64,000 bases of DNA from Croceitalea sp947503285 (GTDB lineage Bacteria > Bacteroidota > Bacteroidia > Flavobacteriales > Flavobacteriaceae): contig NZ_BTGQ01000007.1 of NCBI RefSeq assembly GCF_036985505.1, positions 1 to 64,000 of the forward strand, given 5' to 3'. Of this stretch, positions 10,101 through 19,342 are shown piece after piece. The position numbers and the translations under genes were made by a program. Below the pieces are notes generated by a model. The model was not told the DNA's origin and searched no databases. It saw nothing but the letters and a program-made list of their open reading frames with translations. Within the stretch, counting starts at the first letter, position 1; each line of letters starts with the position of its first letter.

Positions 10101-13100
10101 CCGAAAAACCAAACGTCGTCATTATTAGGAAATTTAAGCCAGTTATCATTTTCATCAGTGGAACTTGTTCCGCTATAAAAACTTCTCCAATTAACCCGGT
10201 ACACTCCTGGTGTACTTATTGTGATATCATAAGACAAGGTGGTACCATTTTGATTTCCAAAGCTATTGGTATTTGCGATAATACCGGTTTCACCATTCAG
10301 ATTTGTAATATCCCAGCCCGTTGTATCCGTTGACTCCGCTTCTATGATGACCAAACCGTTTTCTTCTTGAAAAGGTTCATCCATACCACCTTCAATGATT
10401 CCATCATCAATCACGCCAGATATGATACCGGTATTTGGATCAATTAAAAGATCGGGAGGTAAACCACTAGCGCTGTAAGAGGTAACATTAGCACTGGTAG
10501 CCTCAATCTGCAAAGATACTGAATCTCCCTCATAACTGTATTGGTCACCAGGATTGGAAACCCCAAATGTTACGTTAGGATTATTGGTGAGTGCAATACT
10601 AACGGAGCTTGAGTTGTTGAAATTGATGGTTAAAATAGCCGTTTTGTCCGCTTCATTGCCCGTCAGGGAAACATTAAGGGTGTGCATTGAGCCAGCATTT
10701 AGCAAGCTATTGGTCAACTCACCAGATTCGATGGAAAAATCATCGGCATCGGCCCCTGTCAATTCCATTGACCTAATAAAAATACCCGTATTACCATCAG
10801 TAACATTGATATCGACATCTACTGCCGTATTATTATCAATAACCACCGTATTTGGCACAGCCAAAATACTTGCTACACTCGGGGTACCAAAAGGATTATC
10901 ATCGCCTAAAAACTCCATGTTTTTTTGGTTACCACCACCCCTATTGTCTGCACCTGCCAGAATATGAATCCCAGGCCCCGAGACAATAGCCTGGGTACCA
11001 TGACGCTCAAAATTCATATCGGGCAAACGCTCCCAAGACTGGGTCGTCGGATTATATTGTTCCGTAATTTTAAGGGCATCATCCGTATTGACCCCGTACA
11101 CCAATTCATTTTGGACTTCCCCACCAATGACCACTAGTTTATCATCAAAATTAACAGCGGCTGCACCACCTCTAGGTGTAGGAATATTTTGATCAATGGG
11201 TAGCGTACTCCAACTTTCCGTACCAAAGTCATAAACATCTACTTCGGCAATGGTAGGTTTCCAGACACCACCAGTACCACCTGATAGCCTACCGCCTGCC
11301 GCATACAGCTTGTCACCAATGAGCACGGCTGCAAAATGATCTCTGGCATTTGGGGCATCGGCCAATGGGGTCCAAATACCCGTTGCAGGGTCATACTCAT
11401 CAAACCAATTGACAAAGCCACCATCATGCCCATTAGTACTACCTGCAACTATGTAGAATTTATCATTGTAAACTACCAATCCGGCAGAGCCTCTTTGCCT
11501 ACTTACTGGAATTGCCGGTCCCTGAATCCACTCTTGGTTGGCAGGGTCGAACATCCAAATAAATTCCGCAGGGGTCTCTGATGGAAAATTATTGGTTTTC
11601 AACGCTCCGATTACCCATATCAGACCTTGATACTCCGTTGCCTGAAAATGGTTAAACTCAAAGGGGGCCGAATCGACCAATGACATCCAAGAATTTGATG
11701 TGTAATCGTAAACATCAATGGTCTGGGCATTCTCACGCCCCCCCATCAAATAAAATTTATCCCCAGCTTGTACGAAAGAATTCTCATGCCTCGCAGTGTA
11801 ATCCTCATTTTCGTCTTTATCGGTCCACAAGAATTCTGAGGTTATGGTCCAAGTGAATGATTTAGTGGACGGAGCTGACATCGGTTTAAATGCCGTAACC
11901 ACCACTGAATGAACCCCATCGTTATTCGATCCACCCGTCGCCGCTGTTATATCTATCGTTCCGGAAATTTGACCTGTAACCGCATCAATAGAGATGCCGT
12001 CGGGTTGACCAGTCATGTAATAGGTAATTTCATCAGTTGCATTTCCACCAATGGCAGATACCGTAAAGTCCAATACATTGTTTACTTCATTGGTCTGATC
12101 TTCGATATTATCGAGAACTAGTGGATTTGATGGATCGTCAACGAAGATTTCAATTGCATTGACCAAGGGATTTTCAATTTCGTGGGCAAAAGAAATGTTC
12201 AACTCACCATCAGCCACGGATACCGGGTACGAAAGCATACCTCCTATTTGATGACCAAATCGTTCAATTATATCCAAATCATTTTCTACGATGGCCCCTT
12301 CAAGCAAAATATCAAAAACACGATCTCCTATTTCATCGGCCCCGTCAAAGCTATTCCCTACATAGAGATGAACCATATAGTCGCCATTTTCCAACGGAAC
12401 CACATATTCCATTTCAGGATCCGTGGCTTCATCATAACGTTCTTCCGCAAAAATAGTATCGAATGTGGCCGCATCGATATAAGCAGGTATCGAAATATGT
12501 CTGTTTTCAAAAATTATTCCACCAAAATCTTCTATCAATCCTGTATTGACTGAATAATTATTTCCTGATTCTGCACCTTCCAGGGCATTATCCTCCCAAT
12601 TGGGCCCTGCATCCGATGTTAAAATAGCACTACCCCCTGCATTGATTCTGTAGGCAAAAGGCTCTACTACATTCCATATGAAAGTGGTCGTCACTTGGTC
12701 ACTCGTCAGCCCATCACTATCATCGACGGTGATGCTTACGGTGTAGGGGCTATCCGTAAAAGCGGATTCGTCAATGGTACCCCCGATTTGACCATTTGTG
12801 GGCTCAATAAATAACCCAAGAGGCAATCCAACCGCCGAAAACTGTAGATTTCCGTCACCACCTACTACCTGAACACCGAGGCTTCCATCCAATTGTTCCC
12901 CTGCATTATTAATCTGATTGGCCAAGGGATATACATATAACGGCGTTTCAGTATCAGGAGCATCCAAAATTTCTATACCATTCACTAACGGATTTTCGAT
13001 AATACCATGTAAGAATTGAATGTCCAATGAGCCATCAGTGACGTTCAAAATATGCGAAATCACGGTACCGACATTATTTCCATAGGTGCCCGACAGATCA

Positions 13101-16100
13101 ATATTGCTCAATAAGGGAAGGGTTAAGCCCTCTATATTGACATCGAAAATACGGTCACCAGCATTGGCTGTTCCCGAAAATCCGTTACCCATATAGAGGC
13201 GGATCTCATAATTACCTGGTTGTGGAACAGGAAACGAATATGAAATATTGGGATCACCCGGTTCATTATCAAATCGCTCGGATTCAAAAATCAAAAATGG
13301 AGTTGTCGAAGCATCCACAGAACTATCCGTACTGGAAATATCCCCGGAAAAAGATAGGTTATTACCCGGCGATGTAAGATATTGCGAATTATTGCCTGTA
13401 GAGTCTTCTTCCCAAGGAATATCCCCATCTATGGCAACGACCTCTCCCCCGCCAGAATTAACCCGGTATAAAACCAAAAAGCCATCGGTGACATCGACCG
13501 AAAACGTATCTTCGACAAAAAGTCCGTCTCCGTCAGTGGCCCTTATTGTAATCGTTGTTGATTCAACGGTAGAAGGATATGTCAGTGTTAATAAATTACT
13601 TGCAATATTCGCTCCAATGGCCGTATTTGTATTACTTTCTACCGTGTAGGTCAAGTTTTCAACGCCATTGTCGTCATTAAAATAATTGTTCAGGTCAATA
13701 TCCTCATTTTGCGTATTGACTATTCGGGCTAAATCAGGAATCTCTTGTGCTACTATGGGCACTTCGCCTAAAACATTTAAAAAATCCCATGAACCCTCCA
13801 ATTCTTTACCTGGTGTATTAGAGGTGCCAATAAAGCCGACCGCCAAGTCTAAACTACTGGTCTGAATGGCCTGTAACACGGTTCCGGTCGCATTCATAGA
13901 CCCCATGGGAACCCGTGAATTCGTATCTAATTGATATTCCAACTCAACGACACCCGTGATAGGGTCTATTATAAAATAAAAGCGAATAGTAGCTGTTGGC
14001 CTATTGGCAACCGGAATATTTGCTTGAACAGGAGTGCCCGGAACATCATTAATTTCCTGTAAGGCCGTAAAACCGTCCGTGGTAACCACGAACTTAATGT
14101 AATTGCTTTGGGTTCCGTCGCCTATAAAAATGCCCAACTCACCATTGGTAACCCCATCTGTGTTTTCATATAAACGCAATGGTCCGGTAAAACCGTTCAT
14201 ACCTGCTATTACGGTAAATTTACCCGTTGTATTATCTACCTGTACACCATATTGATACCCTTTTTCTTGGCTATTGGCCATACCAAGTGCCGTCCCTTCG
14301 GTCATGTATGAAGTCATAATACCTGGGGCTCCGCCAAGAACATCGTTCGGATAGGGACCGACATTTGGAACATCCAACCAATCCATCCAATTCCTACCCG
14401 TATCCCCATTGTTCATAAGACCGGTCATACCCAGACCAAATATACCCCCAAGACCTTGTTGGTTATTAAATAAATCATTGAAAATCGGTAAGGTAAAGGC
14501 ATCGCTACCGCCATTTGTCGGATTACCTAGTTGAAACGGATCATTGGCATCAGGTATATTATCATTGTCATCGTCGTCGTCGTTTAAATCTGAGATTAAG
14601 GGTATTCCGCCAGCCGCCTTATCAAAATCACTGGGTTGGGAACCTCCATTACAGACTCCGGTATCATTATCCTCCTCGTCTTGATTAAGATATCCGTCAG
14701 AATCACCATCAGCAGAAGAGTCATATCCTACATCACCTGGTTCCAAACATTCTAAAAAGTCTTGTGGTTCATATACCAAAATAGTTCCCCCTCCAGGATT
14801 TTGGGAACTTGTTCCGCCCAGCGTCCCAATCCAAATGGTACCAGCAAAGACTTCATCATCACCATTACAGGTTATGCCTAAGGCATCACCACTTATACCA
14901 CTTAAAAAGGTTTGGTCTAAAGATTGTAAAGTACCGTCATTTTCTAACTGAACCCTTCTAATATTACCGCCGTTATGCCCTGCCAATAAATCACCTTGCA
15001 TGGCACCGCCAAAGTTGGAAGCCGTATATTCATCAATACCATTAGTATTGGTTCCCCAAATAGCAATTGGATCGTCATCGGGACCGTCAGGATTTGCAAC
15101 TGTTGGTCCTCGCCAATCCCCCTCTACCAGATTGGCCATCTGAACAGGAGGCCAGTTGGCAGGGAGGCCAATTGCTGGATCCATTGTAGATCCAGGTATC
15201 GAACCGTCAGGATCATAAATCAGTGTCCTGAAAACCTGCGAAGTTCCATTATCGGTATACAAACCGGCACCTGTGGGGTTTGCCCTAGTTGGGTTTGGAT
15301 GCCCTCCATAATAAGAATTGAACGTATAGTTTTGGATATCCGTCGTAATCAATTGCAAATGATCTTTATTGTCAATTTGCTCACCATTGGACGGTGACTG
15401 ACTTCCTGGTTCACTGGGTAAATAGTTATTGGTGGCAGAACCGCTACCTTCATTCTCAGGGAAACCACCCCATCCGCCATTAGCTCCATTATCCGTTACA
15501 TATAGTGCGCCGCTTTCGGTCAAAACGAGGTCATATGCGTTTCTATATCCAGGTGATAGTATTTGCACTGGGCCGTTTGGATCGACTATGGCCTGGTTCA
15601 ACCCATCGTTCCCCCCCCATGGGTCATTAACATCCACCCCGTTATAGCCTGGGGAGTCAGAATCCGTTATACCATTTACATTAGGTCTGGTAGGGTCATC
15701 CAATGTAGGTAGGTCGTAGATATAATTTCGTCCATTATCATTTTGAATGGGTAAGGCCTCAATTTCTGATAGGTTAATGGCCAAAACCGCACTGGAGAGC
15801 GCATATTCACAAGTAAATACAAAGTTGGTAGAAGGGCTTCCTGCATTGGTATGCCCCCCTTGGGCGACAATAAGATAATCATCACCTCCTATAGTAGTAA
15901 ATTCAAGTCCATTGGTAGCATGGTTTTCCTCAGACCTTGGAAGTCCACGTACTATGTCCACTACATCCCATGAGCTGCCATTCCATGTAAAGCGGGTAAT
16001 AACCCCAGAATTCGTATCCAAATTCACATCACCATTTCCCCCACCGGTGCCAGCACCAATACGAAAATCACTGGAAGCTACATAAACAACAGGGTTTGTA

Positions 16101-16456
16101 AGTGTACCCACTACGGTCATACCAGTGGTTTCCCTTTCTATACTAGAAAAGAAAGTACCATCATCATTATGGTCTGCCATGGTTTGGATACCATCAAGTT
16201 CTTCATAATTTGTTACGACGTAATCTGTGGGTCCATTTCGTTGAATGGTAAGAATCTTGATCAAACCTGGGTACTCCGCTACATATAACCTGCCATCAGG
16301 ACCATACATTAATGAAGTAATTCCGTTTGAGACATCACCAAGCCCATCAAAATTCAACTCACTTTGGGCAAAATTCTGGGCAACTGTTTTGGAACAAATC
16401 ATGAATACCAAAAATAGCGCGCATGACAGCAATCGATTGGGGTAATTTTTTTTCAT
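7154..16456 (-). CDS. Giant modular T9SS-secreted protein with propeller, malectin, kelch and eight PKD domains
   Basis: About 3,100 residues from the ATG at 16456. A TTG 57 bases upstream extends the frame, but the ATG gives a clean signal peptide (MKKNYPNRLLS, cleavage near VAQ). Going downstream: a sorbosone-dehydrogenase-like propeller (about 14760-16390), acidic calcium-binding repeats (14560-14740), a lectin-like domain (13770-14500), a cadherin-like segment, and malectin 1 (12950-13490). Next come an Ig-like domain, malectin 2 (12140-12660), an Ig-like domain, kelch repeats (10900-11830), a second Ig-like domain interrupted by a CBM-like insert (about 9640-10400), and eight PKD domains (7440-9540). 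It ends in a Por-type sorting domain (APNPASN near 7400), so export by the type IX system to the cell surface is expected. It is a paralogue of the gene at 1-6064. No enzymatic role can be assigned; binding to polysaccharide is inferred from the modules. Confidence 0.9.
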   Translation of the reverse strand: MKKNYPNRLLSCALFLVFMICSKTVAQNFAQSELNFDGLGDVSNGITSLMYGPDGRLYVAEYPGLIKILTIQRNGPTDYVVTNYEELDGIQTMADHNDDGTFFSSIERETTGMTVVGTLTNPVVYVASSDFRIGAGTGGGNGDVNLDTNSGVITRFTWNGSSWDVVDIVRGLPRSEENHATNGLEFTTIGGDDYLIVAQGGHTNAGSPSTNFVFTCEYALSSAVLAINLSEIEALPIQNDNGRNYIYDLPTLDDPTRPNVNGITDSDSPGYNGVDVNDPWGGNDGLNQAIVDPNGPVQILSPGYRNAYDLVLTESGALYVTDNGANGGWGGFPENEGSGSATNNYLPSEPGSQSPSNGEQIDNKDHLQLITTDIQNYTFNSYYGGHPNPTRANPTGAGLYTDNGTSQVFRTLIYDPDGSIPGSTMDPAIGLPANWPPVQMANLVEGDWRGPTVANPDGPDDDPIAIWGTNTNGIDEYTASNFGGAMQGDLLAGHNGGNIRRVQLENDGTLQSLDQTFLSGISGDALGITCNGDDEVFAGTIWIGTLGGTSSQNPGGGTILVYEPQDFLECLEPGDVGYDSSADGDSDGYLNQDEEDNDTGVCNGGSQPSDFDKAAGGIPLISDLNDDDDDNDNIPDANDPFQLGNPTNGGSDAFTLPIFNDLFNNQQGLGGIFGLGMTGLMNNGDTGRNWMDWLDVPNVGPYPNDVLGGAPGIMTSYMTEGTALGMANSQEKGYQYGVQVDNTTGKFTVIAGMNGFTGPLRLYENTDGVTNGELGIFIGDGTQSNYIKFVVTTDGFTALQEINDVPGTPVQANIPVANRPTATIRFYFIIDPITGVVELEYQLDTNSRVPMGSMNATGTVLQAIQTSSLDLAVGFIGTSNTPGKELEGSWDFLNVLGEVPIVAQEIPDLARIVNTQNEDIDLNNYFNDDNGVENLTYTVESNTNTAIGANIASNLLTLTYPSTVESTTITIRATDGDGLFVEDTFSVDVTDGFLVLYRVNSGGGEVVAIDGDIPWEEDSTGNNSQYLTSPGNNLSFSGDISSTDSSVDASTTPFLIFESERFDNEPGDPNISYSFPVPQPGNYEIRLYMGNGFSGTANAGDRIFDVNIEGLTLPLLSNIDLSGTYGNNVGTVISHILNVTDGSLDIQFLHGIIENPLVNGIEILDAPDTETPLYVYPLANQINNAGEQLDGSLGVQVVGGDGNLQFSAVGLPLGLFIEPTNGQIGGTIDESAFTDSPYTVSITVDDSDGLTSDQVTTTFIWNVVEPFAYRINAGGSAILTSDAGPNWEDNALEGAESGNNYSVNTGLIEDFGGIIFENRHISIPAYIDAATFDTIFAEERYDEATDPEMEYVVPLENGDYMVHLYVGNSFDGADEIGDRVFDILLEGAIVENDLDIIERFGHQIGGMLSYPVSVADGELNISFAHEIENPLVNAIEIFVDDPSNPLVLDNIEDQTNEVNNVLDFTVSAIGGNATDEITYYMTGQPDGISIDAVTGQISGTIDITAATGGSNNDGVHSVVVTAFKPMSAPSTKSFTWTITSEFLWTDKDENEDYTARHENSFVQAGDKFYLMGGRENAQTIDVYDYTSNSWMSLVDSAPFEFNHFQATEYQGLIWVIGALKTNNFPSETPAEFIWMFDPANQEWIQGPAIPVSRQRGSAGLVVYNDKFYIVAGSTNGHDGGFVNWFDEYDPATGIWTPLADAPNARDHFAAVLIGDKLYAAGGRLSGGTGGVWKPTIAEVDVYDFGTESWSTLPIDQNIPTPRGGAAAVNFDDKLVVIGGEVQNELVYGVNTDDALKITEQYNPTTQSWERLPDMNFERHGTQAIVSGPGIHILAGADNRGGGNQKNMEFLGDDNPFGTPSVASILAVPNTVVIDNNTAVDVDINVTDGNTGIFIRSMELTGADADDFSIESGELTNSLLNAGSMHTLNVSLTGNEADKTAILTINFNNSSSVSIALTNNPNVTFGVSNPGDQYSYEGDSVSLQIEATSANVTSYSASGLPPDLLIDPNTGIISGVIDDGIIEGGMDEPFQEENGLVIIEAESTDTTGWDITNLNGETGIIANTNSFGNQNGTTLSYDITISTPGVYRVNWRSFYSGTSSTDENDNWLKFPNNDDVWFFGIDESLGNPGSELDIINLLQSNNTTDLVFPGDSGRETIGLETAELDGSNTPINQDLGTEPIGNSSNGFFKIYRSGGNSQVYDWQARTSDFDPHSIYVWFVNPGTYTMEISERSLGHAIDRLALYKVDTYGFNYNTDNLTDAAESQRNGDTNGPGAAENSPYNVSVMVTDDGDPPNDETIDFVWYVGEPGDLIAVPEANVINGVVPLTVDFTGSNSLDDVGVTSYLWNFKDGTTSTNADPSHTFNTIGTFSVDLTVGDIDGNSDTKSITITVEGTGIPPTAVASANIVEGTAPLEVVFDGNASTDDIMIMDYTWDFIDGGTSTEVSPTYIFSEPGIYDVVLSVTDIEGLVSTDVVTITVNSSNLPPVAVAEATPISGDAPLDVSFTGSNSTDDVGFLEYMWNFGDGGTSTEADLTYTYMVPGTYVATLMVTDEEGLIDTDEVTITVNQPNLPPMAIAEATPLNGNSPLEVNFTGSNSTDDVAVASYFWNFADGGTSTEESPIYIFDAPGVYSVQLIVTDGEGLTDMDTVTITVSGTGNQPPTALATANPTQGEAPLPVIFDATGSTDDSGIVSYFWDFQNGITSEEINPVYTFEIPGVYNVSLTVVDEEGLMGTDIITITVDEPLPNEAPVAIAEATPLNGNAPLEVSFMGSNSTDDSAVISYAWDFGDGSVSNEADPTYTFDTVGTYNVILTVADNEGLTDMATVIIQVTEPGGNQAPVATAEATPINGDAPLEVNFTGSNSTDDVGIISYLWDFGDGGTSTEADPTHIFNSPGMYTVELLVTDGEGLVDSDEVTIQVTESSGNQAPVAMVEATPISGNAPLEVTFTGIGSTDDVGIVSYSWDFGDGNLSTEANPTYTFEVSGSYQVTLTVQDGQGLSDSASITIEVMDNTTLGVEMAAIVAPNPASNFATLQVVNLPIGNMAIRIKLHDSTGRLLGSFDPLEIFDGEQYTIPISSLRDGLYYITIEMNQGDPIGIELLVKN
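7440..9540 (-). repeat. Tandem array of eight PKD-coding repeats
   Basis: Eight units of about 260 bases encode PKD domains with the recurring pattern APVAxAEATP, PLEVxFTGSNSTDD, WDFGDG and a closing VTITV strand. Some stretches are nearly identical between units: the segment around 7865-7890 and that around 8665-8690 share a run of more than 30 bases. The array is therefore a substrate for slippage or homologous recombination that would change the repeat number. Confidence 0.8.
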
Positions 16457-16510
16457 AGTAACAAATAAGTTCAGCAATTTTTTGTACACCAAATGGAGCG
16501 GACGTACGCG

Positions 16511-16518
16511 CAAAAATA
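16511..16518 (-). promoter_or_regulatory. Candidate -7 box for the giant gene
   Basis: On the minus strand this reads TATTTTTG, matching the Bacteroidota -7 consensus TAnnTTTG. It lies about 55 bases upstream of the ATG at 16456. A possible -33 TTG is closer than the usual 19-21 bases, so support is only moderate. Confidence 0.3.
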
Positions 16519-16705
16519 CTTCAATGTGGGTTCAAGAGAATGGTCGGAAGCCTATTATTCGTTCAATTCAAATTCTTTATCGATAAAATACCAAGACCTA
16601 GGTAAAGTGGCCATATAGGCTCAAAAAACAAAGAATTCAACTACAAGATTTGAAGACTATTGAAAACAAAACCAACCTGTGCAATGTTATTTTGGGTTGT
16701 GGTGT

Positions 16706-17503
16706 TAAAATTCCCACCACTTTTTAACTACCTGACCATAGCCGTAATCATACTTGCCTCTATAGCCAAAATTGTTCAACTTCACGTTATTTACCACGAA
16801 GGATAGTCTTTTTATTTTACCCTCTTTATGTAATTTCATGGGGAATTCCAATGCCTTGATTTCGTTAACATTAGCGCGGGTAACATAGATAAATTGATCC
16901 GCATGTTCACTAATCAGAAGAGTGTCTGGAACTATTATTAATAGAAGTGTATCAACAAATATGAAGTCTTGTTATTTTCTAGCATGTACAAGCAATACAT
17001 CAACACTTTGACCCATCAACTACCCGATAGGATTCGGAGGCACCGTACTATCAAAAAATATATCAATTGGATTGTTCATCAAAAGCAAAAAAATCTCTTT
17101 AAGTTCAGGCTATCACCGAACAAAAAATAGGTCAACCCTTAATCAGCTTGGACTCAGTCAACTTATCCACATTTTTCGCTGTGCAAGGCTTAAATAATTT
17201 GGGGTTTCGAATACTGGTCCCTAAAGGAAATCCTTTTTTCAGTATTGGCATGTGTTCTCAGAAAAATCAATGAAACACGGGTCTTTACATCACCGGACAA
17301 CAGAGATAATGAATATTGGTTTTGCCAAATATTACTTTAATTTTTAAGAAAACAGTTAAGATTGGTCTTCAATGTTTTTAAAGATTGAACCAATAAGGTA
17401 TGTCAATCAATTTTAACAGAAGTATCTTCTTTTTTAAATTTTGGTCATTTTGCCAAAACAGGAATATCACCTCTTAACTTTACCGAATTAATCTTATTGC
17501 CGA
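16706..17503 (-). pseudogene. Decayed C-terminal remnant of a Wzc-type tyrosine kinase
   Basis: Reading the minus strand in shifting frames gives a degenerate copy of the C-terminal kinase half of the intact Wzc at 23445-25823. Recognisable pieces, in order, are KLRGDIPVLAKMTKI (intact: KLTGDVPVLAELPKI), SGDVKTRVSL at the former Walker A (intact: PGEGKTLVSF), IRNPK, and KNVDKLTESKL (intact: KNVDKLAKSQM). Then come PDTLLISEHADQFIYVTRA (intact: SDTLLISKNADQTLYVTRA) and the tail FGYRGKYDYGYGQVVKKWWEF, split here as FGYRGKYDYGYG plus QVVKKWWEF, ending at a TAA at 16706-16708. Several frameshifts and stops separate the pieces, the Walker A lysine context is damaged, and no N-terminal half is detectable. 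It is a dead paralogue; the gene may have been paired with the CpsB-like phosphatase upstream. Confidence 0.85.
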
Positions 17504-17602
17504 TTTAAGGTGCAAATAATTGGATTAAACTTATAAAAAACTGGAAATCATTCCTTGTAGGAATATTATCGAAATAGGAAGTACGCTAAAAATCCACAAA
17601 AA

Positions 17603-17632
17603 AAGGGTCGAACCCTAAAAAGTCCGACCCTT
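17603..17632 (-). terminator. Hairpin terminator of the lyase-like gene
   Basis: An 8-base-pair stem (AAGGGTCG with CGACCCTT) encloses a 14-base loop. On the minus strand it is followed by a run of seven T. It lies 43 bases beyond the stop codon at 17675. Confidence 0.75.
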
Positions 17633-17674
17633 GGTTTTTTCAACTAATATATTTAGCCAGATAGTATCTTTAAT

Positions 17675-19342
17675 TTATTGAAAATCAACCTGATTCATAT
17701 ATTCTTCAATATTTTCATAACCATCACCATCAAAATCTCCCCGATAGCTTTGGTCTAAATTTCCAAATTGTTGTATTTCCCATGTATCGGACATACCATC
17801 GTTATCAGTATCATAATCAGCTGGTCGGGTATTGGATGGTATGCTCGGCAAGACCCAGTTTGAAGCCACTTTTGGATTGTAGTCCCTATTATCGCGCAGA
17901 ATGGAAAGCATTTTCATATCAAAAGAATCTCGATATTCTTGAACTTCTCCGTCATCGTCAAGATACTTGTAAGCGCCAACATTCCCCTTAAGTACTAGCC
18001 TATTGAAAGCATCTTGTGCCGTAGTTTCAGTCCAAGGATTAGGTACTGTGGATGGGAATTGTGTAGCTGCTAAATGCACAGGGTCAGCAATCCTATCCCT
18101 ATCTGGATTATCTATCCAAAGAATTGTATTGTCCTCCGAATCATTGCCTTTGAGATTAATTATCCCTGAATTGTATCCGTTTATTTTAATAGATCCATTA
18201 TACACGTTTCTTCGTGTAAATACTTGTGGTACATCATTGGATTCAAGACCTCCAATCCATGAGTATACGCCATTGGTTCTTTGATAGTAATTACCCAGGT
18301 GGTTCAATCGAATATCATGGTAAACCCTACTGGATTTGAACTGACCATCGTGAAGCACGTTATTGACTACTTCCCCAAACCCATCAAAGGCCATATTGGG
18401 GGCACGTGAAGTTGATATTAGTACGTTATTCAAGTAACTAATATTATCAATCAGTTTTTCGGGATTGTTCGGCCGGTCGGGATTTACTTCTGTGTAAAGC
18501 CCTGTATTTCCATCAGCAAAGAGCCCATATTGGAAGGTTTGTCCCTTATTGGTACAAGGGCAATTTGGAGCCGTGACGTGTTCTTGTCTAACCGCAGAAC
18601 CTGCAATTTTATCTGGTGCAAAACTGCCAGAGACATGATCAAGCATCAAATCGTTGACTGCTGTGAAGTGAAATGCCCACGTCTTGCGATCGTCCTTTGT
18701 CGAGAGTACACCATCTCTATTCAAAATAGGGCGTGACCTTAAATAACGTATAATAATATTGCCTTGATCGGGATTAAAGCCCCCTATTCTGAAAGTTCCT
18801 CCTGTCAATGTAATACCACCCCGAGGTGCAGATTGCCCAAAAACCGTTTTCCCACGAACATATATTCCCTGTCCATTTCCTTTGGGCCAATTACGAGTTC
18901 CTCCAACTCCAATATCAATATTTCCGCTCACATTGAATACAATATACCCTACATCATGAAGCGTTAAAGCATCTTGAAGACCGCCAGTATAATAGGCATC
19001 ATTACCACTGCTTTCAGGATGTAATGTCGCAGCAACGGAGTCATCAAGGGTATCGACTATGTATAGAATTTTACCTCTTCCTCCCGTTGCATTGGAACCC
19101 CCACCAAAAGCCGTAGGAAATGCTTTCAATGGTCCAGAATTGGACGGTTCGCTTTCTTCATCTGTTGGCTCTGTGGGATCCTCAGAAACTTCGTCGCCAT
19201 CCTCTACTTCACCCGAATCCGTTTGCTCCTCAATTACCTCTAAGAATAAATCAGAATCCTTGGCACATGATGTGGTCATTAATAATGATAGTATTAAGCA
19301 AAAAACCATAAATTTGAAAAAGAAGGGATTTTGGGGCACCAT
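17675..19342 (-). CDS. Pectate-lyase-like right-handed beta-helix lipoprotein
   Basis: 555 residues. The N-terminus has a membrane-spanning signal ending in a lipobox (MTTSC, Cys at residue 26). A very acidic linker of about 40 residues rich in E, D, S and P follows, which would hold the enzyme off the membrane. The main part (about residues 72-500) reads as a parallel beta-helix of the polysaccharide lyase 1 type, with FPTAFGGGSNATGGRGK at its start and LMLDHVSGSF near residue 233, which resembles the W-IDHxS signature of pectate lyases. The C-terminal 45 residues (DTDNDGMSD and GDFDGDGYENIEEY) form a calcium-binding dockerin- or TSP3-like ending. Its place beside a polysaccharide locus with UDP-galacturonate supply suggests it trims or releases a uronic-acid polymer. 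The exact lyase family and the catalytic residues were not established. Confidence 0.75.
   Translation of the reverse strand: MVPQNPFFFKFMVFCLILSLLMTTSCAKDSDLFLEVIEEQTDSGEVEDGDEVSEDPTEPTDEESEPSNSGPLKAFPTAFGGGSNATGGRGKILYIVDTLDDSVAATLHPESSGNDAYYTGGLQDALTLHDVGYIVFNVSGNIDIGVGGTRNWPKGNGQGIYVRGKTVFGQSAPRGGITLTGGTFRIGGFNPDQGNIIIRYLRSRPILNRDGVLSTKDDRKTWAFHFTAVNDLMLDHVSGSFAPDKIAGSAVRQEHVTAPNCPCTNKGQTFQYGLFADGNTGLYTEVNPDRPNNPEKLIDNISYLNNVLISTSRAPNMAFDGFGEVVNNVLHDGQFKSSRVYHDIRLNHLGNYYQRTNGVYSWIGGLESNDVPQVFTRRNVYNGSIKINGYNSGIINLKGNDSEDNTILWIDNPDRDRIADPVHLAATQFPSTVPNPWTETTAQDAFNRLVLKGNVGAYKYLDDDGEVQEYRDSFDMKMLSILRDNRDYNPKVASNWVLPSIPSNTRPADYDTDNDGMSDTWEIQQFGNLDQSYRGDFDGDGYENIEEYMNQVDFQ

Noticed and set aside
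16457..16513. N-terminal extension of the giant protein from a TTG at 16513
   Set aside because: The extension precedes a normal signal peptide starting at the ATG at 16456 and overlaps a -7-like box.
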